Shown here piece after piece: positions 20,167 to 31,321 of a DNA stretch of 64,000 nucleotides. The translations under genes were made by a program, and so were the position numbers. How positions within the stretch are numbered: the stretch's first letter is position 1; each line of letters opens with the position of its first letter. The notes below the pieces were generated by a model that saw only the letters and a program-made list of their open reading frames with translations, searched no databases and had not been told where the DNA came from. Source of the DNA: WVYX01 sp039592335 (GTDB lineage: Bacteria > Gemmatimonadota > Gemmatimonadetes > Gemmatimonadales > GWC2-71-9); the NCBI GenBank assembly GCA_039592335.1, contig JBDHBX010000007.1, forward strand, positions 1-64,000, given 5' to 3'.

Positions 20167-20968
20167 TGTCGTCGTTCGGGCGCGCTGGGAGCACCTGCGT
20201 GCTGCGCGCCGCGTCGCTCTAATTCCCTATCTTACTGCCGGTTTCCCCACACGCGATCTGAGCCTTGCGGCCCTCACCATGGTGGCCGAGGCAGGGGCCG
20301 ACTTCGTGGAGGTCGGGATCCCGTTCACGGATCCTCTGGCCGACGGTCCGGTGATCCAGAAATCCACCCAGGTCGCGCTGGAACAGGGGATGACGGTGCC
20401 GGGGGTGCTGGAGCTGGTGCGGGACGCCGCGCTCGGGATTCCGGTCATCGCGTTCGGGTACCTGAACCCGATCCTGGCGTACGGACCCGACCGGTTCCTT
20501 CCCGAGGCAGCCGCTGCGGGTGTCGCGGGGCTGCTGCTCACCGATCTCCCGGCGGGCGAGGATCCGGCGCTGGAGGGCAGGGTGCACGACAGCGACCTGG
20601 CGCTCATCTCACTGGTCGCCCCCACGACCGAGGGGTCCCGACTGCGAGCGGTGCTGGCGCAGGCCGAAGGATTCGTGTATCTGATCTCGCGTCTGGGCGT
20701 GACCGGCGCTCCGACGACGATGGACGAGACGCTGGAGCGCTCCATCGCTCGGGTGCGGGAAGCGACGGCCCTCCCGGTGGCGGTGGGCTTCGGGATCGGC
20801 CGGGGGGAGCAGGCGGCCGTGGCCGCGCGGTACGCGGACGGCGTCGTGGTGGGAAGCGCGCTCGTGCAGCGGCTGGAGCAAGGGTTGGCACCGGCACGCG
20901 ACCTGATGGCCGAGTTGCGTTCGGCGGTTGATGGCGTGCGCGAGGGGAAAGGAGAGTCACGATCGTGA
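20159..20968 (+). CDS. trpA: Tryptophan synthase alpha chain
   Basis: TrpA splits indole-3-glycerol phosphate and passes indole to TrpB. The 269-residue barrel has FVEVGIPFTDPLADGPVIQ, which holds the catalytic glutamate and aspartate, plus PYLTAGFP and VGFGIG near the phosphate site. It starts with TTG at 20159, overlapping the HD-GYP stop by 8 bases; the ATG at 20166 is out of frame. Confidence 0.95.
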   Translation: MSDVVVRARWEHLRAARRVALIPYLTAGFPTRDLSLAALTMVAEAGADFVEVGIPFTDPLADGPVIQKSTQVALEQGMTVPGVLELVRDAALGIPVIAFGYLNPILAYGPDRFLPEAAAAGVAGLLLTDLPAGEDPALEGRVHDSDLALISLVAPTTEGSRLRAVLAQAEGFVYLISRLGVTGAPTTMDETLERSIARVREATALPVAVGFGIGRGEQAAVAARYADGVVVGSALVQRLEQGLAPARDLMAELRSAVDGVREGKGESRS

Positions 20969-23049
20969 GAGTGGGCGCGGTGCGGCTGAGTGCCCTCTAC
21001 GGGCAGGGGCTCGCGATCGGCGGGACCCTGATGGTCGGCGCCATCCTGGTTCGCACCCCGGATCTCGGCAGCAAGCTGCCGGCCGTCCTGGTCGTGACCC
21101 TGCTGGTGGTGGTGCTGCGCGTACCGCAACTGCTGCTCGGCAAGTATGCCTACGTGTCCCAGGTCGGGATCGTCACCCTGTCGGCCGGACTCCTGGTGGG
21201 ACCGGGACTCACGGCGCTCGCCGCGGGCATCGGCACCTTCCTGGCGGATGTGGTGGTGTTCCGCAAGGACCACCGGGCCGCAGGCGTCAACGCGGCCCGC
21301 GAGATCGTCAGCGTGGTGGTGGCGTTCGGGTTCTATGCCGCCACGATCACCCTGCTGGGGGTCACCGATCCTCTCACCGCTGAGGGCATGGGTGCCTTGG
21401 CGGTGCTCGCGGGCTCCTACTTTGTGGTGTCCCGCACGCTGTTCTACTACACACTCACTGTACGGGGAAAGCTCAGCTTCGAAGAGCAGGTGTTCATCCA
21501 GCGCTACGAGGTGGTCACCTACGGGACCACACTGGCCGGGGCGGGGACGGCCGTGTTCACGCTCGCGGTGATGCCGCCGCTGGCGTGGCCGTTCGTGGCC
21601 GGCCCGATCGTGCCCGCCGCCTTCGTCCTGAAGCGCATCCTGCAGGAGGCGATCCAGGCGGAGGAGCTCAACAAGATCCAGGGCATGGAGCACGTGATCA
21701 CGAGCTACGTCGGGCTCGAGGACGCGCTCCGGCAGATCGAGCGCTACGCATACCAGGTGCTCGACTGGCGCGAATTCCGGGTCTACGAGTGGACGGCTGG
21801 GACGTTCGCGCTGGCCTACCGTGGGGAGCTGGGCCTGGGTGCGTCCGAGGATCATTCCAGCGAATACGATGACATGCGCATGCAGGCGTGCGACGCCCGG
21901 GAGACGCTGGTCGTGACCGACACGGAGCGTGACCCGCGCGCCACGTACCTGGAGAGCGGGGTTCGCTCCCTGGTTATTCAACCGCTGTTGTTCGGGGACG
22001 AAGTCCTGGGAACGTTTGAGCTCGACCACCGCAAGCCGCGCACGTTCAGCAAGTGGCAGCTGGTGCTGGTGGAGACCATCGCGCGGCGCGTCGCCACCCT
22101 GGTGCACATCACCGAACTGCGTGCCCCTTTGTTCGATACCGTGGGCCGCGTCAATCGCCAGGTCGAGGACCTCGCCGGGTTGACCGAGGCCCTGACCTCC
22201 ACGGTGCAGGTCATGCACGAATCGACGGAGGCGATCGGCCGGGGGCTGTCGGAGGGGGATGCCGCCGTGCGGGAAGGGCTCGATGCTGCCCAAGAGCTGA
22301 GCCGCGCCACCCAGAAGGTCGTGGGGGAGAGCGGGGAGGCCGAGACGGCCAGCGGTACCGCCAGCTCGGTGGCGGAGCAGCACCGGCGCACGATCGGTGA
22401 TGCCATGGAGCGGCTCGTGGGCCTCAAATCGTTCGTGTCCGAGAGCTCCGACAAGGTCGGCGAGCTGGGGACGTCGGCACAGGGGATCGTGAAGTTCCTC
22501 GCGTCGATTCGCGAACTGGCCGAGCTGACCAACCTGCTGGCGCTCAACGCAGCGATCGAGGCGGCCCGTGCCGGAACCCATGGAAGGGGATTCGCGGAGG
22601 TGGCCCGGGAGGTCCGCACGCTCGCCGAGCAGAGCGCGGCGGCTGCCAGGGAGGCGGCCGAGTTGCTCCAGGAGATGCAAGTGCGGTTGGGCGAGGTCGT
22701 CGAGCAGATGCGCCGCGGGGAAGTGGCCGTGGCCGGTGTCGAGAAGCTGAGCGCCGAGGCGCTGGACGCGCTGGCCGCCATCGTGGACGCCACGCGCGAT
22801 GCCACGAGTCACGCGCAGCAGATCGCCGAGGTCGCACAAGGACAGAACGTGGCGCTGGGACGGCTGGACGAGCGGATTGCGACGGTGGTGGACGTCTCGG
22901 TGCGCAACCGCAATGACGCCGACACGGTAGGCGAGCGGGCGGAGGTCGTCGCCAAGGGGGTCGAGCAGATCGGTGCGGCGACGCGCGAGCTGGAGTCCGT
23001 CGTCACCATGCTGTCCGACATCACGCGCCGGTTCGCAACTGGCGAATAG
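20965..23049 (+). CDS. Membrane GAF-MCP signalling protein
   Basis: This 694-residue transducer has about six hydrophobic segments in residues 1-215, a GAF-like domain at roughly 245-390 (YQVLDWREFRVYEW, RSLVIQPLLFGDEVLGTFELD), and a methyl-accepting-type cytoplasmic coiled coil to the end. The signalling tip ELTNLLALNAAIEAARAG-x-x-GRGFAEVA lies at about 518-550. It resembles a chemoreceptor without a periplasmic sensor loop, perhaps sensing a membrane or cytoplasmic cue. No cheA, cheW, cheR or cheB gene is in the window. The GTG at 20965 follows GGAGAG and overlaps the trpA stop. Confidence 0.85.
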   Translation: MRVGAVRLSALYGQGLAIGGTLMVGAILVRTPDLGSKLPAVLVVTLLVVVLRVPQLLLGKYAYVSQVGIVTLSAGLLVGPGLTALAAGIGTFLADVVVFRKDHRAAGVNAAREIVSVVVAFGFYAATITLLGVTDPLTAEGMGALAVLAGSYFVVSRTLFYYTLTVRGKLSFEEQVFIQRYEVVTYGTTLAGAGTAVFTLAVMPPLAWPFVAGPIVPAAFVLKRILQEAIQAEELNKIQGMEHVITSYVGLEDALRQIERYAYQVLDWREFRVYEWTAGTFALAYRGELGLGASEDHSSEYDDMRMQACDARETLVVTDTERDPRATYLESGVRSLVIQPLLFGDEVLGTFELDHRKPRTFSKWQLVLVETIARRVATLVHITELRAPLFDTVGRVNRQVEDLAGLTEALTSTVQVMHESTEAIGRGLSEGDAAVREGLDAAQELSRATQKVVGESGEAETASGTASSVAEQHRRTIGDAMERLVGLKSFVSESSDKVGELGTSAQGIVKFLASIRELAELTNLLALNAAIEAARAGTHGRGFAEVAREVRTLAEQSAAAAREAAELLQEMQVRLGEVVEQMRRGEVAVAGVEKLSAEALDALAAIVDATRDATSHAQQIAEVAQGQNVALGRLDERIATVVDVSVRNRNDADTVGERAEVVAKGVEQIGAATRELESVVTMLSDITRRFATGE

Positions 23050-23074
23050 ACCCGGGTCACGGTACCATTCCGCC

Positions 23075-23452
23075 GTGACCGCCAACGACTGCATCTCGCT
23101 CAAAGGCATGCGGTTTCACACGTGCGTCGGCCTGCTGCCGCACGAGGAGCTGGTGCCCCAACCGCTGGAGCTGGACCTGACCGCCTGGCTTTCGTTGCGT
23201 AGCGTGGGCCGCACGGACTCTCCCAGCGATCTGCTCGACTACCGCGACCTCTACGCCGTCGTTGCCGACACGGTAGGGACCAGCCACCACCGCCTACTCG
23301 AGGCGCTCTGCGCGATGATCGCGCAGCGCACGCTCGAGCAACCTGCGGTGGAGCGCGTGCGGGTGGCGGCCCGTAAACCACACGCTCCGATCAGCGGCCC
23401 GGTCGATTACGTCGAGGTGGTATTGGAGCGAACCCGTGATGACAGCGGGTGA
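23075..23452 (+). CDS. folB: Dihydroneopterin aldolase
   Basis: FolB cleaves dihydroneopterin to 6-hydroxymethyl-dihydropterin in folate synthesis. The product has 125 residues, the family length. ISLKGMRFHTCVGLLPHE is the start motif, with the catalytic-region KPHAPISGPVDYVEV near the end. The GTG at 23075 lies 25 bp after the MCP gene with no Shine-Dalgarno; a TACCAT six bases upstream may be a -10 for a leaderless transcript. It overlaps folK by 17 bases. Confidence 0.93.
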   Translation: MTANDCISLKGMRFHTCVGLLPHEELVPQPLELDLTAWLSLRSVGRTDSPSDLLDYRDLYAVVADTVGTSHHRLLEALCAMIAQRTLEQPAVERVRVAARKPHAPISGPVDYVEVVLERTRDDSG

Positions 23453-23858
23453 GTGGGCGTTCGTCGCACTGGGTTCCAACGTGGGAGACCGCGCCGCGTG
23501 CCTCGCGTTCGCCAGGCAACGGCTCGCGATGCTCCCGAGCACGGAACTCATCGCGGAGAGCGCGGTGGAGGAGACCGATCCCCTTGGTCCGGTTCCGCAG
23601 GGGCAGTTTCTCAATCAGATGGTGCTGCTGCGAACGCAATTGACGCCGCATGAGCTCTTGATGCTCTGTCAGGAGGTCGAGGACGCTTGCGGTCGTGACA
23701 GGCGAGAGCGTTGGGGCCCGCGTGCCCTCGATCTGGACATCGTGCGCTACGGTGACCACAGCATGAACGACGCCTCGCTCACGCTGCCGCATCCCGAACT
23801 GTCGAACCGACCGTTCTGGCAGAGGGAGCTCGCGGAGCTGGAGCCTCATGCCGGCTAG
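23436..23858 (+). CDS. folK: 2-amino-4-hydroxy-6-hydroxymethyldihydropteridine pyrophosphokinase
   Basis: FolK pyrophosphorylates the FolB product. The 140-residue protein has FVALGSNVGDR, the loop GPVPQGQFLNQMV, and RWGPRALDLDIV with the Mg-binding aspartates. It starts with a GTG-ATG pair at 23436 inside folB. folP is not in the window. Confidence 0.94.
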   Translation: MMTAGEWAFVALGSNVGDRAACLAFARQRLAMLPSTELIAESAVEETDPLGPVPQGQFLNQMVLLRTQLTPHELLMLCQEVEDACGRDRRERWGPRALDLDIVRYGDHSMNDASLTLPHPELSNRPFWQRELAELEPHAG

Positions 23859-24663
23859 TCCGAAGCCCGTCACCACTTTCGACCTGGCGCGCATGAAGCG
23901 CGATGGGAAGAAGATCGTGATGCTCACCGCATACGACGCGCTGTTCGCCTCGCTGCTGGACACCTCGGGCGTGGACGTGGTGCTCGTGGGCGACTCGGTG
24001 AACACCGTGCTCTGCGGGGAAGAGACGACGCTCTCGGCGACGCTGGAGCAGATGCTGTATCACGGGCGGATCGTGCGCGCCGGCGTAGCGCACGCGCTCG
24101 TCATCGTGGACATGCCGTTTCTCAGCTATCAGGTGTCGGTCGAGGATGCCAAGCGCAACGCCGGGCGCGTCCTGAAGGAAACCGGGGCGCATGGTGTGAA
24201 GCTGGAGGGTGGCGCGGCCATGGCCGAGACCATCCGCGCGCTGACCGACATCGGCATCCCCGTGATGGGGCACCTGGGGTTCACGCCGCAGTCGGTGCAC
24301 CAGGTGGGTGGCTATCGGGTGCAGGGGCGCGACGCTGACGCGGCGGAGCGGATCGTCGCCGATGCGGGCGTGCTGCAGGAGGCGGGCGTGTTCAGCATCG
24401 TTCTCGAGCTGATGCCGTCCGACACCGCCAAGCGGGTCACCGAAGCGGTGGACGTGCCGACGATCGGGATCGGCTCGGGTCCGCACTGCGACGGGCAGGT
24501 CCTCGTGTTGCCCGACATGCTCGGCCTCAACGAGGGCTTCGAGCCGAAGTTCCTGAAGCGCTATGCGGACCTCGCCGCCGCGGTGCGACAGGCCGTCGAG
24601 GGGTTCGGAGCGGACGTACGCGCAGGCCGCTATCCCGACGCCTCGCACAGCTACGACGCGTGA
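23848..24663 (+). CDS. panB: 3-methyl-2-oxobutanoate hydroxymethyltransferase
   Basis: PanB adds a hydroxymethyl group from methylene-tetrahydrofolate to ketoisovalerate, the first step to pantothenate, so it draws on the folate pathway encoded next to it. The product has 271 residues. MLTAYDALFASLLDTSGVD, VGDSVNTVL (metal site) and GHLGFTPQSVH are family motifs. The ATG overlaps the folK stop. Confidence 0.96.
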   Translation: MPASPKPVTTFDLARMKRDGKKIVMLTAYDALFASLLDTSGVDVVLVGDSVNTVLCGEETTLSATLEQMLYHGRIVRAGVAHALVIVDMPFLSYQVSVEDAKRNAGRVLKETGAHGVKLEGGAAMAETIRALTDIGIPVMGHLGFTPQSVHQVGGYRVQGRDADAAERIVADAGVLQEAGVFSIVLELMPSDTAKRVTEAVDVPTIGIGSGPHCDGQVLVLPDMLGLNEGFEPKFLKRYADLAAAVRQAVEGFGADVRAGRYPDASHSYDA

Positions 24664-25535
24664 TCGAGATCGCCGATCCCCGGCGAATGCGGGCGTGGTC
24701 GCGGTCGCGCCGGGACGGCGGTCAGGCGGTGGGGCTCGTGCCCACGATGGGGTGCTTTCACGAGGGGCACCTCCACCTCATCGATCACGCGAGGACGCTG
24801 GCCGACGTCGTGGTCGTGAGTCTCTTTGTCAATCCCATCCAATTCGGCCCGCAGGAAGACCTGGCTGGCTACCCGCGTGATCCGCAACGTGACCGGGCAA
24901 CCGCGCTGGCGCGGGGCGTGGATTGCCTCTTCGTACCAGGTGACGAGGACATGTACCCCGCGCCACCGGTGGTGCGGGTGACGCCCGGACGCCTGGCCGA
25001 TCACCTCTGTGGCGCGCGCCGTCCCGGACACTTCGAGGGCGTGCTCACGGTCGTGCTCAAGCTGCTCAACATCGTGGAGCCCCGGGTCGCCGTGTTCGGT
25101 CGTAAGGACGTGCAGCAGGCGACCGTCATCCGGCGCATGGTGGCGGACCTCGACGTCGCCACCGAAATCGCGGTGGCGCCCACCATGCGGGAGGCCGACG
25201 GCCTCGCGATGAGCTCCCGCAACGCGTACCTGTCGTCGGAGGAACGGCAGGTCGCTCCAGCGCTCTCGCATGGCCTGGAGGCGGCGCACCGGGCCTTTGG
25301 CGTCGGGGAGCGGGACGTGCGGAAGCTCCTGGCCGCTGCGCGCGCGCCGATCGAGGCGGTCCCAGCCATCGCCCTCGAGTATCTGGAGATCGTCGATCCC
25401 ATCTCGCTCGCGCCCACCGAGGATCCCCAGGAAGACAGTATTGTGGCCGTGGCCGCTCGACTCGGCGGTGCGCGCCTGATCGACAACGTGACGCTGGGTG
25501 GGGGGACGGCGGTCGACATCCGGGTGGAGGCATGA
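24660..25535 (+). CDS. panC: Pantothenate synthetase
   Basis: PanC joins pantoate and beta-alanine with ATP. The product has 291 residues. VPTMGCFHEGHLHLI carries the HxGH nucleotide motif, FGRKDVQQ and MSSRNAYLS the other active-site elements. The usual YLHEGH segment reads CFHEGH here. It starts with GTG at 24660, overlapping the panB stop. panD, for beta-alanine, is absent from the window. Confidence 0.96.
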   Translation: MIEIADPRRMRAWSRSRRDGGQAVGLVPTMGCFHEGHLHLIDHARTLADVVVVSLFVNPIQFGPQEDLAGYPRDPQRDRATALARGVDCLFVPGDEDMYPAPPVVRVTPGRLADHLCGARRPGHFEGVLTVVLKLLNIVEPRVAVFGRKDVQQATVIRRMVADLDVATEIAVAPTMREADGLAMSSRNAYLSSEERQVAPALSHGLEAAHRAFGVGERDVRKLLAAARAPIEAVPAIALEYLEIVDPISLAPTEDPQEDSIVAVAARLGGARLIDNVTLGGGTAVDIRVEA

Positions 25536-26104
25536 GCGGGGAAGGGCGAGCTGCAAGCGAGTTGGTGGCGTTGCCCGACTGGGCACAGGTCAGCGACAGG
25601 CGGCTCGCCCACATCCAGCGGGTCGCCGGGCTCATGGTGGCGTGGGCGAACACCATGCAGGTCGACGGCGTCGAGCGGGAGCGCTGGCTTCGCGCCGTGA
25701 GCCTGCACGACGCGCTGAAGGACGGACCCCCGGCCCTGCTACGCGAGCTCGCTCCCGACAGCTGGGACGCCGACAGCCTGCGTCACGGACCGGCCGCCGC
25801 CGCCATGGCGGCCCGGGCAGGTGAACGGGATCGGGGGGTGCTCGACGCCGTGCGCTACCACTCCGTCGGCTGGGCCCGCTGGGACGCCGTGGGCCGCATG
25901 CTCTACCTGGCCGACTTCCTGGAGCCGGGACGGCGCAAGGCCGGGGAGGACCGCGAGACCCTGGTGCAGCGGGTGCCCGACGACCCCGGTGGCGTGTTGT
26001 GGGAGGTAGCGCGGCGGCGGCTGCTGCTCACCGTCAGCGTCGGCCATCCGCTGCTCGACGAGACGGTGACCTTCTGGAACGATCTGGTGTGCGGCGACGA
26101 GTAA
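25532..26104 (+). CDS. YqeK-like HD-domain hydrolase
   Basis: This 190-residue HD-superfamily protein shows the YqeK pattern: RLAHIQRVAGL, LHDALKD (the HD pair), RHGPAAAAMAA and YHSVGWARWDAVGRMLYLADFLEPGR. YqeK enzymes cleave diadenosine tetraphosphate symmetrically. It has a LytR_C gene directly downstream, as in nadD-yqeK-lytR-rsfS clusters elsewhere, although nadD and rsfS are not here. The ATG overlaps the panC stop. Confidence 0.82.
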   Translation: MSGEGRAASELVALPDWAQVSDRRLAHIQRVAGLMVAWANTMQVDGVERERWLRAVSLHDALKDGPPALLRELAPDSWDADSLRHGPAAAAMAARAGERDRGVLDAVRYHSVGWARWDAVGRMLYLADFLEPGRRKAGEDRETLVQRVPDDPGGVLWEVARRRLLLTVSVGHPLLDETVTFWNDLVCGDE

Positions 26105-26496
26105 CCTGGGGAATCTCGGTCGCCGTGGTGGCGGCTGCTGCCTGGTGGGCTTGGCACCGTTCCGGACAGGGCGGGCGGCCGTATCCGATTCCGGGAGAGG
26201 TCGAGCGCATCACCGTGGAGGTGTTGAACGCGACCGGGGTCGACGGGCTTGCCCGGGCCGCCACGCGCCAATTGCGGCACCGGGGTTTCGACGTGGTGCA
26301 CTTCGGCACCGCCGCAATGGATACGCTGCGCGAGACCTTCATTGCGGCGCGGCGCGGTGACACGACGGGAGCGGCTCGCGTGCGCGAGGCGCTGGGGGTG
26401 GGGAAGGTGGTGGTGGAGCCCGACCCGCGACTACTCCTCGATGCTAGCGTGTTCCTCGGGCACGATGCCATCCCGCTGGTCAACTTCCGTCCGTAA
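26089..26496 (+). CDS. Membrane-anchored LytR_C-domain protein
   Basis: The 135-residue product has one N-terminal transmembrane segment (VTWGISVAVVAAAAWWAW) and a LytR C-terminal-type domain (VEVLNATGVDGLARAATRQLRHRGFDVVHFG). Such domains accompany LytR-CpsA-Psr cell-wall ligases, but no catalytic domain is present here. The GTG at 26089 lies inside the yqeK end. Its last 66 bases overlap the end of the convergent rlmN. Confidence 0.75.
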   Translation: MRRRVTWGISVAVVAAAAWWAWHRSGQGGRPYPIPGEVERITVEVLNATGVDGLARAATRQLRHRGFDVVHFGTAAMDTLRETFIAARRGDTTGAARVREALGVGKVVVEPDPRLLLDASVFLGHDAIPLVNFRP

Positions 26497-27495
26497 CTGG
26501 CCGCAGGCAGCAGAGATGTCGAGCCCGCGGCTCCGGCGGACGGTGGTGTTGACCCCCTGATCGCGCAGCTTCTGCGCGAACCTTTGTATCGCGTCCGGGG
26601 CGGTCGGCTCCAGGCCCGGCGCCCCACCGGGATGCAGGGGAAGTAGGTTCACCAACGCACCTACGGCGCGGGCGTGCCGCGCCAACTCCCCGGCGTCCTG
26701 GTCCCGGTCGTTCAGATCGCGGATCATCACGTACTCGAACGTGACGCGGCGCGGGAAGCGTTGCAGCACCGCCAGCACGTCGTCCAGGCAGTATTTCTGC
26801 TCCACCGGCATCAGGAGCCGGCGGCGCTCACTGTTGGGGGCGTGCAGCGAGAGGGCGACGCGAAACTGCTCCGGCCGGGCGGCGAGCTTCTCCAGGTTGG
26901 GGATCACGCCGATGGTGCTCACCGTGATGTGGCGGGCCCCGATGCCCATGCCTTCCGGGTGGTTGAGGATGGTGAGCGCACGATCCACGGCGTCCCAGTT
27001 GTGGAGCGGTTCCCCCATGCCCATGAAGACAACGTTGGACGGCAGGCCGACGTCCGGGTCGAGCGCCATCTCACGCACCTGTGCGGCGATCTCCCAGGCG
27101 GCGAGGTGTCGCACGAACCCCATGCGGCCGGTGGCGCAGAACGCGCACCCGAACGCGCAGCCGGCCTGGCTGGAGATACACAGCGTGCGGCGCGCGCCCT
27201 CCGGGATGAGCACCGATTCCACCGCGCCCCGGTCGGGGAGGTCCCACAGGAACTTGATCGTGCCGTCCGCGGAGGTTTGCCGGGCCGCCACCGCGGGGCG
27301 GGGAAGTGGGTGCTCGACCTCGAGGGCCGCGCGCAACGCCTCGGGGAGGTCGGTGACGTCGTTCCAGGTCGCCACGGGGCGCTGCCAGAGGCGCGGCAGG
27401 ATCTGGCGCGCGCGGTAGGGGGGCTCACCCCGGTCGGCAACCCACCGCGCGACGGTCGAGGCGGCCTCGCCCGGCGTGCAGTCGAGCAGATTCAC
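26431..27495 (-). CDS. rlmN: Dual-specificity rRNA/tRNA adenine C2-methyltransferase
   Basis: RlmN is a radical SAM enzyme that methylates C2 of A2503 in 23S rRNA and of A37 in tRNA. The product has 354 residues. CAFGCAFCATG is the iron-sulfur motif, FMGMGEPLHN binds SAM, and the methyl-carrying cysteine is expected in DISAACGQL. About 20 residues follow that motif. The GTG at 27495 overlaps the upstream stop; a longer in-frame extension is Arg-rich and rejected. Confidence 0.95.
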   Translation of the reverse strand: MNLLDCTPGEAASTVARWVADRGEPPYRARQILPRLWQRPVATWNDVTDLPEALRAALEVEHPLPRPAVAARQTSADGTIKFLWDLPDRGAVESVLIPEGARRTLCISSQAGCAFGCAFCATGRMGFVRHLAAWEIAAQVREMALDPDVGLPSNVVFMGMGEPLHNWDAVDRALTILNHPEGMGIGARHITVSTIGVIPNLEKLAARPEQFRVALSLHAPNSERRRLLMPVEQKYCLDDVLAVLQRFPRRVTFEYVMIRDLNDRDQDAGELARHARAVGALVNLLPLHPGGAPGLEPTAPDAIQRFAQKLRDQGVNTTVRRSRGLDISAACGQLRTEVDQRDGIVPEEHASIEE

Positions 27496-28394
27496 TTGAG
27501 GATGTCGACGTCGAGACCCACGCGATAGGTCGCGCCGACGTCGTTGAGCCCGCCGCCGCGGGCGACGGCGATCACGTAGCGACCGATCCGCAGACCCAGG
27601 CCCAATCCAACGCGCCACGCCCGGTCACCGTACGCAGACTCGTTAGTGAGTGCGAAGTCGATACGCACCTGCCGATTGATGAGCACGCCGGTCGCCAGCA
27701 TGTGCTCGAGGTCGCCGGTCGTACGATAGGTGGCCCCGTAGCGGAGTGCCACCAACGTCGAGGTGCCGGCAATTCCCGCGCTCTCTATCGGCACGGCCTC
27801 GATCCCGAGGTAGAAGTCGGTGCTCTGGGTGGTGCTGAAGTCTGCAGGGAAGAAGTGGGACGCCGCCGCGATGGTCAGGCGTCGGTGCGGTTGCAGCCGC
27901 AACCCCGCATCGAGCGTGAGTCCCCCGTCGTCGTCGCTGTCGAATCGCGCATCGTGGACCTCGAGCATGATCCCCAGCGCGACGGGTCCTCGACGGTAGG
28001 CTGTCCTGAACCCAAGCAGCTGCTCGTACACGGGGATCGAGCCTTCCTCGGCGCCTGGGGAAGTCGTGGTCCGCACGAGATCCTTGACGTCCATCCGGCC
28101 GTACAGCAGCCCCACGTTCCAACCCGCGGCGAGGGCCTTGTCCACTCCCACCAGGAGCCCCCCCATCTTAAGGGCATCGGGTGTCTGCACCACCTGTGCG
28201 CCGGCGGCCAGGCTGACCTGGTGCGGGGGTGCAGCGGGGTTCCAGAACACGGCAGTGACACCCGTCTCGAGGGCGGGCGGCGTGGAGAGCGACGTGCCCG
28301 TGACGCGCCAGAGGCCGGCCGCGGGCGGCGCCTGCGCCAGCACGGGCTCCGTGCCGACGAGCGCCAGAAAGAGGGTCAAACAGGCCGGTCGCAC
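27492..28394 (-). CDS. Exported beta-barrel-like protein of unknown function
   Basis: The product has 300 residues from a GTG at 28394, with a signal peptide (LTLFLALVGTEPVLAQ). The mature part alternates short amphipathic strands with Gly turns (VTAVFWNPAAPPHQ, LRYGATYR, WRVGLGLGLRIGRYVIAVARGGG), as in outer-membrane barrel proteins. No named family is recognised. An in-frame TTG at 28430 is a possible alternative start. The stop overlaps the rlmN start. Confidence 0.65.
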   Translation of the reverse strand: MRPACLTLFLALVGTEPVLAQAPPAAGLWRVTGTSLSTPPALETGVTAVFWNPAAPPHQVSLAAGAQVVQTPDALKMGGLLVGVDKALAAGWNVGLLYGRMDVKDLVRTTTSPGAEEGSIPVYEQLLGFRTAYRRGPVALGIMLEVHDARFDSDDDGGLTLDAGLRLQPHRRLTIAAASHFFPADFSTTQSTDFYLGIEAVPIESAGIAGTSTLVALRYGATYRTTGDLEHMLATGVLINRQVRIDFALTNESAYGDRAWRVGLGLGLRIGRYVIAVARGGGLNDVGATYRVGLDVDILK

Positions 28395-28601
28395 GCGGGA
28401 AGGTTCGCCCTTTCTCGGGCCGGGTGTCAAGCCGCTTGCTGCCCTCCCCGGGGGCCATTATGTTCAACCAGCAACAGGACTTGGACGATTTTGCCATTGC
28501 ATCGATTCGCGACCTGCCGGCTCCCAAAACGGACCAGCCCCGCCCGTGAGTGGCTCCCCGCCACCCGGCTGTGCCATCCCCTGGGCAACTAGCCTGACAG
28601 A

Positions 28602-30367
<1,766 letters not shown>

Positions 30368-30371
<4 letters not shown>

Positions 30372-31321
30372 GCAAAGACGTCACGCACCGCATCTCCACC
30401 GAAGGCGCAGACCCCCTGGCGCTCGCGGGTGTCAACGACGGCAACCTGCAGGAACTGGAGCAGGTGACCGGCGTGCGCGTCACGCTGCGGGGCGAGCGAA
30501 TTACGCTTGCTGGGGACCTGGAAGCGGTGGAACAGGCCACTCGGATCGCGGCGGCCATGATCGACCTGGCCCGGATGGGCGAGACCGTGAGCCCCGAGGA
30601 AGTGGGGCAGCTCGCTGCGAACGGGGGACGGGACGCCGCCCAGCTGGCCAACGGCAACTACAAGATCGCGCTCCCCGGCATGCGTCGCGCGGTGCATCCC
30701 AAGTCGGCCGGGCAGCAGGCCTACGTTGAGGCCATGCGGGAGAACGACATCGTGATCGGGGTCGGTCCAGCCGGTACGGGCAAGACCTACCTCGCTGTGG
30801 CGATGGGGGTCGAGGCCCTCTCCCGCAAGCGAGTGCGGCGGCTGGTCCTGGCGCGGCCGGCCGTGGAGGCGGGAGAACGGCTGGGCTTTCTGCCCGGGGA
30901 TCTCCAGGCCAAGGTGGACCCCTACCTGCGTCCGCTGTACGACGCGCTCGAGGACATGATGCCGTACGACCGCATCCAGCGGGCGCTGGAGACGCGCACT
31001 ATCGAGATCGCGCCCCTGGGGTACATGCGTGGTCGCACCCTGCAGGACGCGTTCGTGATCCTCGACGAGGCGCAGAACGTGAGCGTGGGACAAATGAAGA
31101 TGTTCCTCACTCGCCTCGGATTGAACTCGCGGGCAGTGCTGTGCGGTGACAAGACCCAGATCGACCTGCCGAGCCGGGAGGAGTCGGGCCTCATTCAGAT
31201 CGAGCGCATTCTCCCGGGGATCGAGGGCGTGGCGTTCTGCTACCTGGACGAGCGGGATGTGGTGCGGCATCGCCTGGTGCGGGAGATCATCCGAGCCTAC
31301 GCGGAGGACCAGGACGCATGA
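30368..31321 (+). CDS. phoH: PhoH-like ATPase
   Basis: This 317-residue P-loop ATPase of the PhoH/YbeZ family has Walker A GPAGTGKTYLA at about 133-143 and Walker B VILDEAQN. YbeZ works with YbeY in RNA processing, and ybeY is two genes downstream, which supports the assignment. A KH-like N-terminal part (about 20-80) is typical of the family. The ATG overlaps the aspS stop. Confidence 0.92.

Noticed and set aside
20227..23109. 960-residue antisense frame opposite trpA and the MCP-like gene
   Set aside because: Its sequence is His/Arg/Gly/Asp-rich low-complexity shadow, while the plus strand encodes recognised domains.
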